Assembly: GCA_934196725.1 (NCBI GenBank)
Contig: CAKPWR010000017.1
Span: 1 to 45,478, forward strand
Length of the DNA: 45,478 bases
Direction: 5' to 3'
Origin: an uncultured Prevotella sp.
GTDB lineage: Bacteria > Bacteroidota > Bacteroidia > Bacteroidales > Bacteroidaceae
The notes under the pieces: model-generated
Database searches by the model: none
Seen by the model: only the letters and a program-made list of their open reading frames with translations
Told to the model about the DNA's origin: nothing
Made by a program: the position numbers and the translations under genes
Shown: positions 33,296 to 41,542 of the stretch, piece after piece
Position numbering within the stretch: position 1 is the stretch's first letter
Layout: each line of letters starts with the position of its first letter

Positions 33296-33763
33296 TTAAT
33301 ACTCTGTCTTTTCAGAATTTTCCTCCCACATACGGAAGGCTCCAAGCGCCTCATCTCGCATCAGGGCAATCATCGGCTTGTGGCGGTCTTCTATCTTGCG
33401 GTCTATCTCCTCGTAGATAAACTCATCGTCGAAACCAATCTTTGCTGCATCCTTTCTATCATTGGCATAATAGATACGGTCGAGATGTGCCCAGTAGATA
33501 GCGCCGAGGCACATTGGGCAAGGCTCGCAGGAGGTATAGATCTCGCAACCCTCCAGATTGAAGGTCTTCAGCTTGAAGCAAGCCTGTCGTACGCAGTTCA
33601 CCTCGGCATGTGCCGTAGGGTCGAGGTCGATGGTCACGCTGTTGGAAGCCTCAGCGATGATGATTCCGTCCTTGGCGATAACGGCACCGAAAGGTCCACC
33701 ACCCGTCTTCACGCTATTCTTTGAGAGCTCAATGGCTCTATGCATCAATTCTTCTTTTGTCAT
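33296..33763 (-). CDS. guaD: Guanine deaminase (cytidine deaminase fold)
   Basis: 155 residues, the length of the small bacterial guanine deaminases of the CDA superfamily. It hydrolyses guanine to xanthine and ammonia. Zinc-binding motifs HAEV and PCPMCLGAIYWA are intact, and DAAKIGFDDEFIYEEI matches the guanine deaminase subfamily and not tRNA adenosine deaminase. Product xanthine is the substrate of xpt nearby. It has its own consensus promoter. Confidence 0.9.
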   Translation of the reverse strand: MTKEELMHRAIELSKNSVKTGGGPFGAVIAKDGIIIAEASNSVTIDLDPTAHAEVNCVRQACFKLKTFNLEGCEIYTSCEPCPMCLGAIYWAHLDRIYYANDRKDAAKIGFDDEFIYEEIDRKIEDRHKPMIALMRDEALGAFRMWEENSEKTEY

Positions 33764-33814
33764 TGTTTAATATTTTTAGATTAATAATATCCCCTTCCTT
33801 TCAATTGGGGGCTA

Positions 33815-33844
33815 CAAATATACAAAAAAGAATTGATACGGCAA
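33815..33844 (-). promoter_or_regulatory. Promoter of guaD
   Basis: On the minus strand: TTG (33844-33842), a 19-bp spacer and TATATTTG (33822-33815). Leader about 45 nt. Confidence 0.78.
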
Positions 33845-33950
33845 GGCTTTCATACGAAAAAAAAACTTAATGGAATACTTCTTTTTCCATCACCTCGTTA
33901 ATTATCCATAATTATAAATACATTTATTATAAGAGTATTTATAATTTTTG

Positions 33951-33958
33951 TAACTTTG
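33951..33958 (+). promoter_or_regulatory. -7 box of the AAA ATPase gene
   Basis: TAACTTTG at 33951-33958, 26 bp before the ATG at 33984. The -33 region is not consensus. Confidence 0.55.
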
Positions 33959-33983
33959 CGCCATCACTTATAAAAAATTGATT

Positions 33984-35120
33984 ATGGATATACCCTTTAT
34001 TTATGGAAGACTCGCTGAGAAAGAGAGTTTTATCGACAGAGTAGAAGACAGAAGGGAACTGAAGAATTTCCTTCGCCACGGCATCAACGTCATCTTGGTA
34101 TCTCCAAGAAGATGGGGAAAATCTTCGCTTGTCAGAACCTCTATGGAAGAATTAATGCAGGAAGAATCCAAAACAAAGGTTTGCTTTATGGATGCCTCCA
34201 AGATTCATACGGAGGAGGAATTCTACAACAAATTTGCCTCCATCGTGATACAAGGAGTTTCTTCCACATTGGAACAGAAATTATCTGACTTGGTGAAATT
34301 TATCAATCGTTTTACCCCAAGCATCACGATAGCTTCCGACCCAATGAATAGTGTAGAGGTCAACCTAAAGGTGAATCCTGTAAAGGAAAGTCCTGAAAAC
34401 ATTCTGCAACTCCCCGAAAAGATAGCCGAGGCTAAAGGCATCAAGATTATCGTCTGCATCGATGAGTTTCAGCAACTCGCCAACCTGCCAAAATGGAAGA
34501 ACCTTGAAGCTATGCTGAGGGCTGAATGGCAGTTGCAGCACCATACCACCTACTGTCTCTACGGCAGCAAGATGCACATGATGAAAGATATTTTCAACAA
34601 GGCGAACAGTCCTTTCTTTAAGTTCGGACAACTGATGAACCTGAAGAGAATAGCCAAGGAATATTGGATTCCATACATCATAAGCAATTTTAAGAAGACA
34701 GGAAAAACTATCTCTGAGAGCCAAGCAGAATGTCTATGCGAAAGAGTGAAGTATAACTCTTGGTACGTACAGCAATATTGCTTCTTCCTATGGTCACACA
34801 CAGACAAAGAGGTGACGCAAGAACTCCTCGACAACCAGCTCCAACTGGTTTTGGACACCAACGAAGACTTGTTCTTGACAGAGATGGACGAGCTCACTCC
34901 CACCCAAATCGGCATGTTGAAAGCCATCGCTTCTGGCGAAAAGCACTTCAATGCCAAGGATGTCGTAGAGACGTATGGTCTGGGGCAGCCACAGAGCATC
35001 ACACGTAACAAGAAAGTATTAGTAGAGAAAGATCTCGTTGAGAAACATCTTCAAGATTTCTCATTCGTCGATCCTGTCTTCGAGCTTTGGCTGAAGAGAG
35101 AATACAACATTTTACCATAA
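33984..35120 (+). CDS. AAA ATPase, ATPase_2-like, with C-terminal winged-helix region
   Basis: 378 residues from the ATG at 33984 (a TTG two codons earlier is less likely). Walker A is SPRRWGKSS (about 42-50) and Walker B is IIVCIDEFQQL (about 152-162). Residues about 300-378 look like a winged-helix module: TPTQIGMLKAIASGE, then SITRNKKVLVEKDLVEK and a terminal FELWLKREY. This resembles the STAND-like ATPase_2 family. Its function is not known. It lies 78 bp upstream of the Dna2-like gene on the same strand with no promoter visible in the gap, so the two may be co-transcribed. Confidence 0.8.
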   Translation: MDIPFIYGRLAEKESFIDRVEDRRELKNFLRHGINVILVSPRRWGKSSLVRTSMEELMQEESKTKVCFMDASKIHTEEEFYNKFASIVIQGVSSTLEQKLSDLVKFINRFTPSITIASDPMNSVEVNLKVNPVKESPENILQLPEKIAEAKGIKIIVCIDEFQQLANLPKWKNLEAMLRAEWQLQHHTTYCLYGSKMHMMKDIFNKANSPFFKFGQLMNLKRIAKEYWIPYIISNFKKTGKTISESQAECLCERVKYNSWYVQQYCFFLWSHTDKEVTQELLDNQLQLVLDTNEDLFLTEMDELTPTQIGMLKAIASGEKHFNAKDVVETYGLGQPQSITRNKKVLVEKDLVEKHLQDFSFVDPVFELWLKREYNILP

Positions 35121-35198
35121 TGGGAATAAAAGCAGCCAATAATCGCATTTTCGAGGAAAGAGATGAGGTAAACATCTCTCAAGATTAAGCAACAATTC

Positions 35199-38100
35199 AT
35201 GAATCAGAACAATATCAGCGCCGCAGAACTTTTCCAGCGGGTAAGGGAACTCTTGACACATCCCGACCTGGAACCGAAGACACGCAACAAGATGATGCAC
35301 GATACGCTCATCCTCTGTTGCCATGAAGGAGTGAAGGATACCAAACAGGCTTTCGGTAACCTTTTCTCCCAGGTGGATTATCTCTGTAAGGCCCGTGGCA
35401 TCAAGGTGGCAGACAAGATTGCCATCCAGACCATGCGCCGACACAGCAATTCCCAGGAGCCTCTTTCGGGCGAAGACCTGAAATATGATGCACGTGCCCT
35501 CACCCTCTTCATCTCCGCTGTGTTCGAAGAGAGAATACCGCATGAAGTCAATGTTCTCATCCCCCATATCAACCGCCCCTTCCAGAAGGGACTGGAAATC
35601 AACAACCGACGCATCCGCTGCATCGTAAAGAACTGGGACAGCGACTTTATCCGTGTAGACATCGACCAGGATGCCGATGAGGAGGAGTATCTCGTACGGT
35701 TGAAAGATGAAGAAAATCATATCGATCATACCTACCTCTGGGACCTGCTGAAGGAAGGAATGCAGCTCAACCTGCTCGACTGTCAGGTAAAACAGCCCAT
35801 CATCACTCCCCGACTCATCGTAGTGGAACCCGATTATCTGGTAGATATCAGTAGCATTGCTACCTGTTTCACGGCTTTCGGTCATCATCCCCTGCTCTAT
35901 CTCTTAAACCTGATGAAGCCCCGTGCCAACACCCAGGCAACCCTGCTCGGTAACTTTGCCGGTGCTGCGCTCGACGACATCATCAACTCACACGGCAAGT
36001 ATCAGATGAACGAAACCGTGAAGAGCAACTTCCGGGAGAAAGCCCTGGAGTTCTGCACCTGTCCCTGGTTTGACGCCAAGAAGTTTTATACCGATGCCAG
36101 CCTGCAGGCATTCAATCTGCAGCAGGTAGTGGATATTCTCTTTCCCCGCACCGCATCGCAGGCAAAGATGTCGGCTTTCCGTGGCGAAAGTCTTTACGAT
36201 AGGAAGAAAGCCATCCTGGAACCTTCGTTCGTCTGCGAAGCCTTAGGCATTCAGGGACGTGTAGACCTGATGACCACCGACTGCAAGCTGTTGGTGGAAC
36301 AGAAATCGGGACGCAACATGAATATCGAAACCCATCAGGTAGATCCGGGTTATCACAGTTATCAGCTGGAGCCACACTATGTGCAGCTCCTGCTCTACTA
36401 TGGCGTATTGCAGCACAACTTCAAGTTGAGCAACGACCGCGTGAACATCCGACTGCTCTACTCCAAATATCAGCCTCAAGACGGATTGATGGTGGTAGCC
36501 TACTACCAGAAGCTCTTCAAGGAGGCAATCGAATACCGCAACCAGCTTGTTGCTGCCTCCTTCGAGATAGCCAAGGAGGGCTTCGAACATGCGCTGAATG
36601 AATTTACACCCGAAGTATTGAACGTGGCTGGCACCCAGGACTTCTTCTACAACAAGTATCTGAAACCCCAGATAGAAGCCATCACCAACCCGCTCCACGA
36701 CCTTTCTCCACTGGAGGAAGCTTACTTCTGCCGCATGATGACCTTCGTATTGCGGGAACAGATGATCAGCAAGGTGGGTGCACAGGAAGGAACCAACACA
36801 TCGAGCAGCGACCTCTGGACCATGCCGCTCGCCGAAAAGAAGGATGCCGGCAATATCTATACCGACCTGCACATCATCCGGAAGGAACAGAGCAGCACAG
36901 GAAGCGGATATGATACCATCACCCTGAGCGTGCCCGACCAGGGTAAGGACTTCCTGCCCAACTTCCGCATCGGCGACATGGTGTATCTCTATACCTACAA
37001 GCTGAAGGAAGAACCCGACGTGAGAAAGGCTATATTATATAAAGGTGTATTGCAGGAGATTCACAGCGATGAGATTGTGGTGCATCTGAACGACGGTCAG
37101 CAGAATGCCGACATCTTCGAGATGAACCTGCCGTATGCCATCGAGCACGGAACGAGCGATGCCAGCACGGGCGGAAGCATCCGCAACCTGCACCAGTTTA
37201 TCTGTGCACCCAAGGACAAGCGCAACCTGCTGCTGGGACAGCGTGCTCCGCAAAGAGACACTTCCCTATCGTTGACCAGACATTACGACGATGTTCTGGA
37301 CGACATCATCCTCCGTGCCAAGCAGGCACAGGATTACTTCCTGCTCGTGGGACCTCCGGGAACAGGAAAGACCAGCCGTGCCCTGAAGTTCATGGTAGAA
37401 GAAGCATTGAACGATGGAACGGGAATGCCAACAGCAGAAAGCATCGCCGCTGGAGGCAAGACGGCTCAGCAGCCTGCATCCTCCATCCTCCTGATGAGTT
37501 ATACCAACCGTGCCGTGGATGAAATCTGCGAGATGCTGGTAGATTCCGGCATTCCATTCCTTCGCCTCGGCAGCGAGTACTCCTGCGACGAGCGGTTCCG
37601 CCCTTATCTGATAGAGAAAGCCATCAGCGACTGTCCGAAACTCGAAGCCATCAAACAATATATAATAGGAACGCGTGTAATCGTGGGCACCACTTCGATG
37701 ATGACCTCCAAGCCGTTCATCTTCTCGCTGAAGCACTTCAAGCTTGCCATCATCGACGAGTCGAGCCAGATACTGGAGCCAAATCTCATCGGTCTCCTAT
37801 CAGCTGTAGATAAGTTCATCCTCATCGGCGACTACAAGCAGTTGCCAGCCGTGGTGCAGCAGAGCGAGCAGGATTCAGGCATTCCTACCATCAACGACAG
37901 TCAGAAAGGTGGCATCATCGACATGAGCATCCTGCAGGACATCTGTCTTACCAACTGCCGCAACTCCCTCTTCGAACGTCTGATTCATTGGGAAGATCAC
38001 GAAGAGCGCAGCGAATTCATCGGCATTCTGCGCCGCCAGGGAAGAATGCATCCCGAGATTGCAGAGTTTCCTAATCGGATGTTCTACCGTCGGGAGAAAC

Positions 38101-38684
38101 TGGAACCCGTGCCATGTCCACACCAGTTGGAGACAGAACTGTCATACACCCTTCCATCAGAAGATGCGCTCGACGATTTGCTGAAGGAGCACCGCATGAT
38201 ATTCCTCCCATCCGAGTTCTGCAAGGAACCAAATGTATCCGATAAGATCAATGCCAACGAAGCTGAAATCGTGGTAGACCTGCTTCGCCGCATCCACCGC
38301 TTCTATGGAGAGCGTTTCGATGCCAAGAAGACGGTAGGCGTCATCGTTCCTTACCGCAACCAGATAGCCATGGTGCGCAAAGGCATCGAAAAGCTCGGCA
38401 TTCCGGAACTGGAGAAAATCAGTATCGATACCGTAGAGCGGTACCAGGGCAGCCAGCGAGATGTCATCATCTACAGCTTCACCATCCAGAACATCTGGCA
38501 GCTCGACTTCCTTGCCGGCAACAGTTTCGTAGAAGACGGCGCCATCATCGACCGCAAGCTGAACGTAGCCATCACCCGTGCCCGAAAGCAGATGATTATG
38601 ACAGGCAATCCGGAGATATTGCGCAATAATCAGATTTTTAGCGAATTAATGAACTATGTGAAGGAAAAAGGAGGATATTTTTAA
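35199..38684 (+). CDS. Dna2-like nuclease-helicase (PD-(D/E)XK plus superfamily 1 helicase)
   Basis: 1161 residues. The N-terminal half carries a Cas4/Dna2-type nuclease site: Asp356 in GRVDLM and Glu367-Gln-Lys369 in VEQKSG. The C-terminal half is an SF1B DNA2/NAM7-type helicase: Walker A GPPGTGKT (about 717-724), AIIDESSQ for motif II, GDYKQLPAVV for motif III, VERYQGSQRDVIIYSF for motif V, and NVAITRARKQMIMTG for motif VI. I do not see the four well-spaced cysteines of the Dna2 iron-sulphur cluster. The likely role is DNA end processing, repair or defence against foreign DNA. Confidence 0.85.
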   Translation: MNQNNISAAELFQRVRELLTHPDLEPKTRNKMMHDTLILCCHEGVKDTKQAFGNLFSQVDYLCKARGIKVADKIAIQTMRRHSNSQEPLSGEDLKYDARALTLFISAVFEERIPHEVNVLIPHINRPFQKGLEINNRRIRCIVKNWDSDFIRVDIDQDADEEEYLVRLKDEENHIDHTYLWDLLKEGMQLNLLDCQVKQPIITPRLIVVEPDYLVDISSIATCFTAFGHHPLLYLLNLMKPRANTQATLLGNFAGAALDDIINSHGKYQMNETVKSNFREKALEFCTCPWFDAKKFYTDASLQAFNLQQVVDILFPRTASQAKMSAFRGESLYDRKKAILEPSFVCEALGIQGRVDLMTTDCKLLVEQKSGRNMNIETHQVDPGYHSYQLEPHYVQLLLYYGVLQHNFKLSNDRVNIRLLYSKYQPQDGLMVVAYYQKLFKEAIEYRNQLVAASFEIAKEGFEHALNEFTPEVLNVAGTQDFFYNKYLKPQIEAITNPLHDLSPLEEAYFCRMMTFVLREQMISKVGAQEGTNTSSSDLWTMPLAEKKDAGNIYTDLHIIRKEQSSTGSGYDTITLSVPDQGKDFLPNFRIGDMVYLYTYKLKEEPDVRKAILYKGVLQEIHSDEIVVHLNDGQQNADIFEMNLPYAIEHGTSDASTGGSIRNLHQFICAPKDKRNLLLGQRAPQRDTSLSLTRHYDDVLDDIILRAKQAQDYFLLVGPPGTGKTSRALKFMVEEALNDGTGMPTAESIAAGGKTAQQPASSILLMSYTNRAVDEICEMLVDSGIPFLRLGSEYSCDERFRPYLIEKAISDCPKLEAIKQYIIGTRVIVGTTSMMTSKPFIFSLKHFKLAIIDESSQILEPNLIGLLSAVDKFILIGDYKQLPAVVQQSEQDSGIPTINDSQKGGIIDMSILQDICLTNCRNSLFERLIHWEDHEERSEFIGILRRQGRMHPEIAEFPNRMFYRREKLEPVPCPHQLETELSYTLPSEDALDDLLKEHRMIFLPSEFCKEPNVSDKINANEAEIVVDLLRRIHRFYGERFDAKKTVGVIVPYRNQIAMVRKGIEKLGIPELEKISIDTVERYQGSQRDVIIYSFTIQNIWQLDFLAGNSFVEDGAIIDRKLNVAITRARKQMIMTGNPEILRNNQIFSELMNYVKEKGGYF

Positions 38685-38700
38685 ATTTTCCCCCAAAAAA

Positions 38701-38732
38701 TTTGGTGATACGGAAATAAAGTCCTATCTTTG
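38701..38732 (+). promoter_or_regulatory. Promoter of greA
   Basis: TTTG (38701-38704), a 20-bp spacer and TATCTTTG (38725-38732). Transcription would start near 38739, giving a leader of about 135 nt. Confidence 0.78.
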
Positions 38733-38782
38733 CATTCGGATTATACACAAAAGGATAAACAAGAGACATAAATACAGATATA

Positions 38783-38823
38783 GGATTCCGGTGCTTCACT
38801 GGCACTGGAATTCTTTATTTTTT
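38783..38823 (+). terminator. Terminator-like hairpin in the greA leader (candidate attenuator)
   Basis: GGATTCCGGTGC (38783-38794) pairs with GCACTGGAATTC (38802-38813, with G-T pairs), followed by TTTATTTTTT. It lies about 45 nt downstream of the predicted greA start and 50 nt upstream of the gene. Termination here would release a small RNA of about 85 nt. It could also simply end the helicase transcript. Confidence 0.65.
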
Positions 38824-38872
38824 ATGCTACTTGCCAACCGATTATTAATAACATTAAAACAACAAGAAAATT

Positions 38873-39340
38873 ATGGCTTACATGTCACAAGAAGGCTACG
38901 ACAAACTCGTAGCTGAGCTGAAACAGCTCGTATCTGTAGAGCGCCCTAAGGCATCAGCCGCAATTGCTGAAGCCCGCGACAAGGGTGATTTAAGTGAGAA
39001 CTCTGAGTATGATGCCGCTAAGGAGGCTCAGGCTCATCTAGAAGATAAGATCAATCGCATCAAACTCACCATTGCCGAGGCTAAGATCATCGATACCAAG
39101 CAGCTCAGTACCGACTGCGTGCAGATTATGTCTAAGGTAGAAATGACCAACATGGCAAACAAGGCAAAGATGACTTATACCATCGTGAGCGAAAGCGAGG
39201 CAAACTTGAAGGAAGGCAAGATTTCCATCAAGACTCCTATTGCGCAGGGATTGCTCAACAAGAAGGTAGGTGAAATTGCAGAGATCAAGATCCCTCGCGG
39301 CACCATCAAACTTCGCATCGACAAGATTTCATTTGAATAA
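38873..39340 (+). CDS. greA: Transcription elongation factor GreA
   Basis: 155 residues, the standard length. The N-terminal coiled coil carries the tip motif ARDKGDLSENSEYDAAKE with the acidic residues that reach the RNA polymerase active site to trigger cleavage of backtracked RNA. The C-terminal FKBP-like domain ends in IPRGTIKLRIDKI. An upstream hairpin with a T-run suggests leader attenuation. Confidence 0.96.
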   Translation: MAYMSQEGYDKLVAELKQLVSVERPKASAAIAEARDKGDLSENSEYDAAKEAQAHLEDKINRIKLTIAEAKIIDTKQLSTDCVQIMSKVEMTNMANKAKMTYTIVSESEANLKEGKISIKTPIAQGLLNKKVGEIAEIKIPRGTIKLRIDKISFE

Positions 39341-39346
39341 AACGAA

Positions 39347-39398
39347 ATAAAAGGAACTATCATATTGGCAGCGATGTCCGTATGACGGTTCCTTTTAT
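39347..39398 (+). terminator. Terminator after greA
   Basis: ATAAAAGGAAC (39347-39357) pairs with GTTCCTTTTAT (39388-39398). Confidence 0.75.
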
Positions 39399-39463
39399 GG
39401 TATATGTAAGCCCAGAAACAAAATATAAATTATAAATTATTAATTATAAATTGATTAGAGATT

Positions 39464-39865
39464 ATGGCAAGCATTTTTTCAAAGATTGCAGCAGGAGAGA
39501 TTCCTAGCTACAAGTGTGCAGAAAGCGACAAGTTCTATGCTTTCCTCGACATTAGCCCTATCGGCAAAGGTCATACATTGGTGATTCCCCGCAAGGAGGT
39601 AGATTACATCTTCGACATGGAGGATGATGACTTGGCAGAGTTTGAGGTTTTCGCCAAGAAGGTTGCTAAGGCCATCAAGGCTGCTTTCCCATGCAAGAAA
39701 GTTGCCCAGGTTGTATTGGGCCTTGAGGTTCCTCATGCTCATATCCACCTCATCCCTATGAACAGCGAGGCTGATGTCAACTTCCGCAAGGAGCATCTCA
39801 AGCTCGAAGCAGAAGAGTTCAAGGAAATCGCTGATAAGATTTATACTGAATTCCAGAAGCTGTAG
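39464..39865 (+). CDS. HIT family nucleotide-binding hydrolase
   Basis: 133 residues. The histidine triad HAHIHL near residues 90-95 and the N-terminal IFSKIAAGEIPSYK are typical of HinT-type purine nucleoside phosphoramidases. It follows greA after a terminator; no TAnnTTTG promoter is visible in the A/T-rich gap (39399-39463), so the promoter is uncertain. Confidence 0.93.
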   Translation: MASIFSKIAAGEIPSYKCAESDKFYAFLDISPIGKGHTLVIPRKEVDYIFDMEDDDLAEFEVFAKKVAKAIKAAFPCKKVAQVVLGLEVPHAHIHLIPMNSEADVNFRKEHLKLEAEEFKEIADKIYTEFQKL

Positions 39866-39902
39866 AATGTGCGTGTGTAAACCACACATCCGGTTATAAA
39901 AC

Positions 39903-39938
39903 AAAAAATGAGCTGCAGAGAGTTGCAGCTCATTTTTT
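39903..39938. terminator. Bidirectional terminator
   Basis: AAAAAATGAGCTGC (39903-39916) pairs perfectly with GCAGCTCATTTTTT (39925-39938), between convergent genes. Confidence 0.92.
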
Positions 39939-39966
39939 ATACATATTTATGCAACTAAATATTCCA

Positions 39967-41070
39967 TTAAATAAAGTCTTCACCTCGCTTCATCTGCACC
40001 TCGTTCACATATTTGCGAACCAATGCGGAAGAATCCTCCTTCCTGCAGACAAGCAGCACATTGTCTTTCTCGGCAACGATAAAACCATCCAACCCGTTCA
40101 ATACGGCAAGCTTGCCCTTCGGCAACTTAATCACATTGTTGTGACAGTTTTCCATCATCACATCGCTGTCTATCACCACATTATCGTCATCGCTCTTCTG
40201 CATCGCCTCGTAGATACTGTGCCATGTTCCCAGGTCAGCCCATCCGAAATCACACTTCATCACGCATACATTCGAAGGCTTCTCCAGGATTCCGAAATCC
40301 ACAGAGATATTAGGATAAGAAGAAAAACTCTCCTTCATATAGGCATTCTCCGTCTCAACGCTAAACTCCGGATACTGCTTGTCGTAATCACGGAGCACAG
40401 GAGGCAGAATCTTACAGAAGCACTCTCTCAGATGCTTTACATTGCTCAGGAAGAGACCTGTATTCCAATAAAACTCTCCACTCTCAACGAATATCTTGGC
40501 GAAATCGCGCTCCGGCTTCTCGGTAAAGGATTGAACCTGATACATATTGTCGCAAAAGGCTTCACCCATCTGAATATATCCATAACCCGGTTCAGGACGG
40601 GTTGGCTTCACTCCCATGGTAAGGAACCGGTCGTTCTCCGCTACGAAGGCAAGGCCTTTCAGCACATTTTCCCGGAAAGCTTCCTCGTTGAAGATAGCCT
40701 GGTCTGAAGGAGTGGCAATCACACAGGCATCGGGATTCATCATGGAAATGCGATGATTGGCCCATGCCATGCTCGGAGCCGTATTGCGATGAATTGGCTC
40801 TGCCAAAATGTTATCCATAGAAACTTCTGGCAACTGCTCCTTAATCAAATATACGAATTCCTCGTTCGTATTGATATATATATGATCAGCAGGAACAATC
40901 TTTGCCATTCGGTCGTAGGTTTGCTGCAACTGAGTACGTCCTACTCCAAAGAAATCGATAAATTGCTTCGGATAGTTACTGCGGCTGCAAGGCCAAAGTC
41001 TACGTCCTTTTCCTCCTGCAAGTATCACACAATAGTAGTTATTTACGTTAACCGTCATATTTTGATTCAT
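39967..41070 (-). CDS. manC: Mannose-1-phosphate guanylyltransferase
   Basis: 367 residues. It makes GDP-mannose from mannose-1-phosphate and GTP for glycan and fucose precursors. The nucleotide-binding signature GGKGRRLWPCSRSNYPKQF is at residues 19-37, TPSD near 118 and FTEKP near 183. It lacks the C-terminal isomerase (cupin) domain of the bifunctional enzymes. It has its own promoter and is flanked by unrelated genes. Confidence 0.93.
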   Translation of the reverse strand: MNQNMTVNVNNYYCVILAGGKGRRLWPCSRSNYPKQFIDFFGVGRTQLQQTYDRMAKIVPADHIYINTNEEFVYLIKEQLPEVSMDNILAEPIHRNTAPSMAWANHRISMMNPDACVIATPSDQAIFNEEAFRENVLKGLAFVAENDRFLTMGVKPTRPEPGYGYIQMGEAFCDNMYQVQSFTEKPERDFAKIFVESGEFYWNTGLFLSNVKHLRECFCKILPPVLRDYDKQYPEFSVETENAYMKESFSSYPNISVDFGILEKPSNVCVMKCDFGWADLGTWHSIYEAMQKSDDDNVVIDSDVMMENCHNNVIKLPKGKLAVLNGLDGFIVAEKDNVLLVCRKEDSSALVRKYVNEVQMKRGEDFI

Positions 41071-41103
41071 ATGTTTGCAGTTTATAAATTAAATTTCCAA
41101 CTG

Positions 41104-41134
41104 TAAAATTAGAAAATATATTTGAATGCGCCAA
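41104..41134 (-). promoter_or_regulatory. Promoter of manC
   Basis: On the minus strand: TTG (41134-41132), a 20-bp spacer and TAATTTTA (41111-41104), one base from consensus. Confidence 0.6.
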
Positions 41135-41234
41135 AGTTTTTCTCTTAATTTAAGATTGGAGGGGGCAAATACAACAATATTTTAGCCTTTTGGCACACGA
41201 AATGCACTTTTTTCGAAAAAAAGTTCCCAAAAAG

Positions 41235-41265
41235 TTTGTCAGTTCAAAAATTATTAGTACCTTTG
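41235..41265 (+). promoter_or_regulatory. Promoter of tRNA-Leu
   Basis: TTTG (41235-41238), a 19-bp spacer and TACCTTTG (41258-41265), about 27 bp before the mature tRNA. Confidence 0.75.
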
Positions 41266-41292
41266 CAACCGCAAATAAGCCAAGTGCTATTT

Positions 41293-41374
41293 GCCCAGAT
41301 GGCGGAATCGGTAGACGCGCTGGTCTCAAACACCAGTGGAGCAATCCATCCCGGTTCGATCCCGGGTCTGGGTA
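41293..41374 (+). tRNA. tRNA-Leu (anticodon CAA)
   Basis: The acceptor stem GCCCAGA pairs with TCTGGGT (first pair G-T) and is followed by discriminator A at 41374. The anticodon stem CTGGT/ACCAG encloses CTCAAAC, giving anticodon CAA for UUG codons. A long variable arm TGGA-GCAA-TCCA identifies a class II tRNA, and the T arm CCCGG-TTCGATC-CCGGG is intact. CCA is not encoded. Confidence 0.95.
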
Positions 41375-41378
41375 CAAC

Positions 41379-41414
41379 AAGAAGGTTGATAGTCTTTTGA
41401 TTATCAACCTTCTT
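41379..41414 (+). terminator. Terminator after tRNA-Leu
   Basis: AAGAAGGTTGAT (41379-41390) pairs with ATCAACCTTCTT (41403-41414), five bases after the tRNA. Confidence 0.85.
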
Positions 41415-41485
41415 TCGTTATATGCATCATGCATCCCCTGCTTTCATGAAAAAGTATCTGCGAAAGCTGGAAAAATCACAAAAAG

Positions 41486-41517
41486 TTTGGATAATAAGGA
41501 AAAATACCTTATCTTTG
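41486..41517 (+). promoter_or_regulatory. Promoter of the AAA-ATPase-like gene
   Basis: TTTG (41486-41489), a 20-bp spacer and TATCTTTG (41510-41517), 25 bp before the ATG. Confidence 0.75.
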
Positions 41518-41542
41518 CCATCATAATAAAACGACAAAGCTT

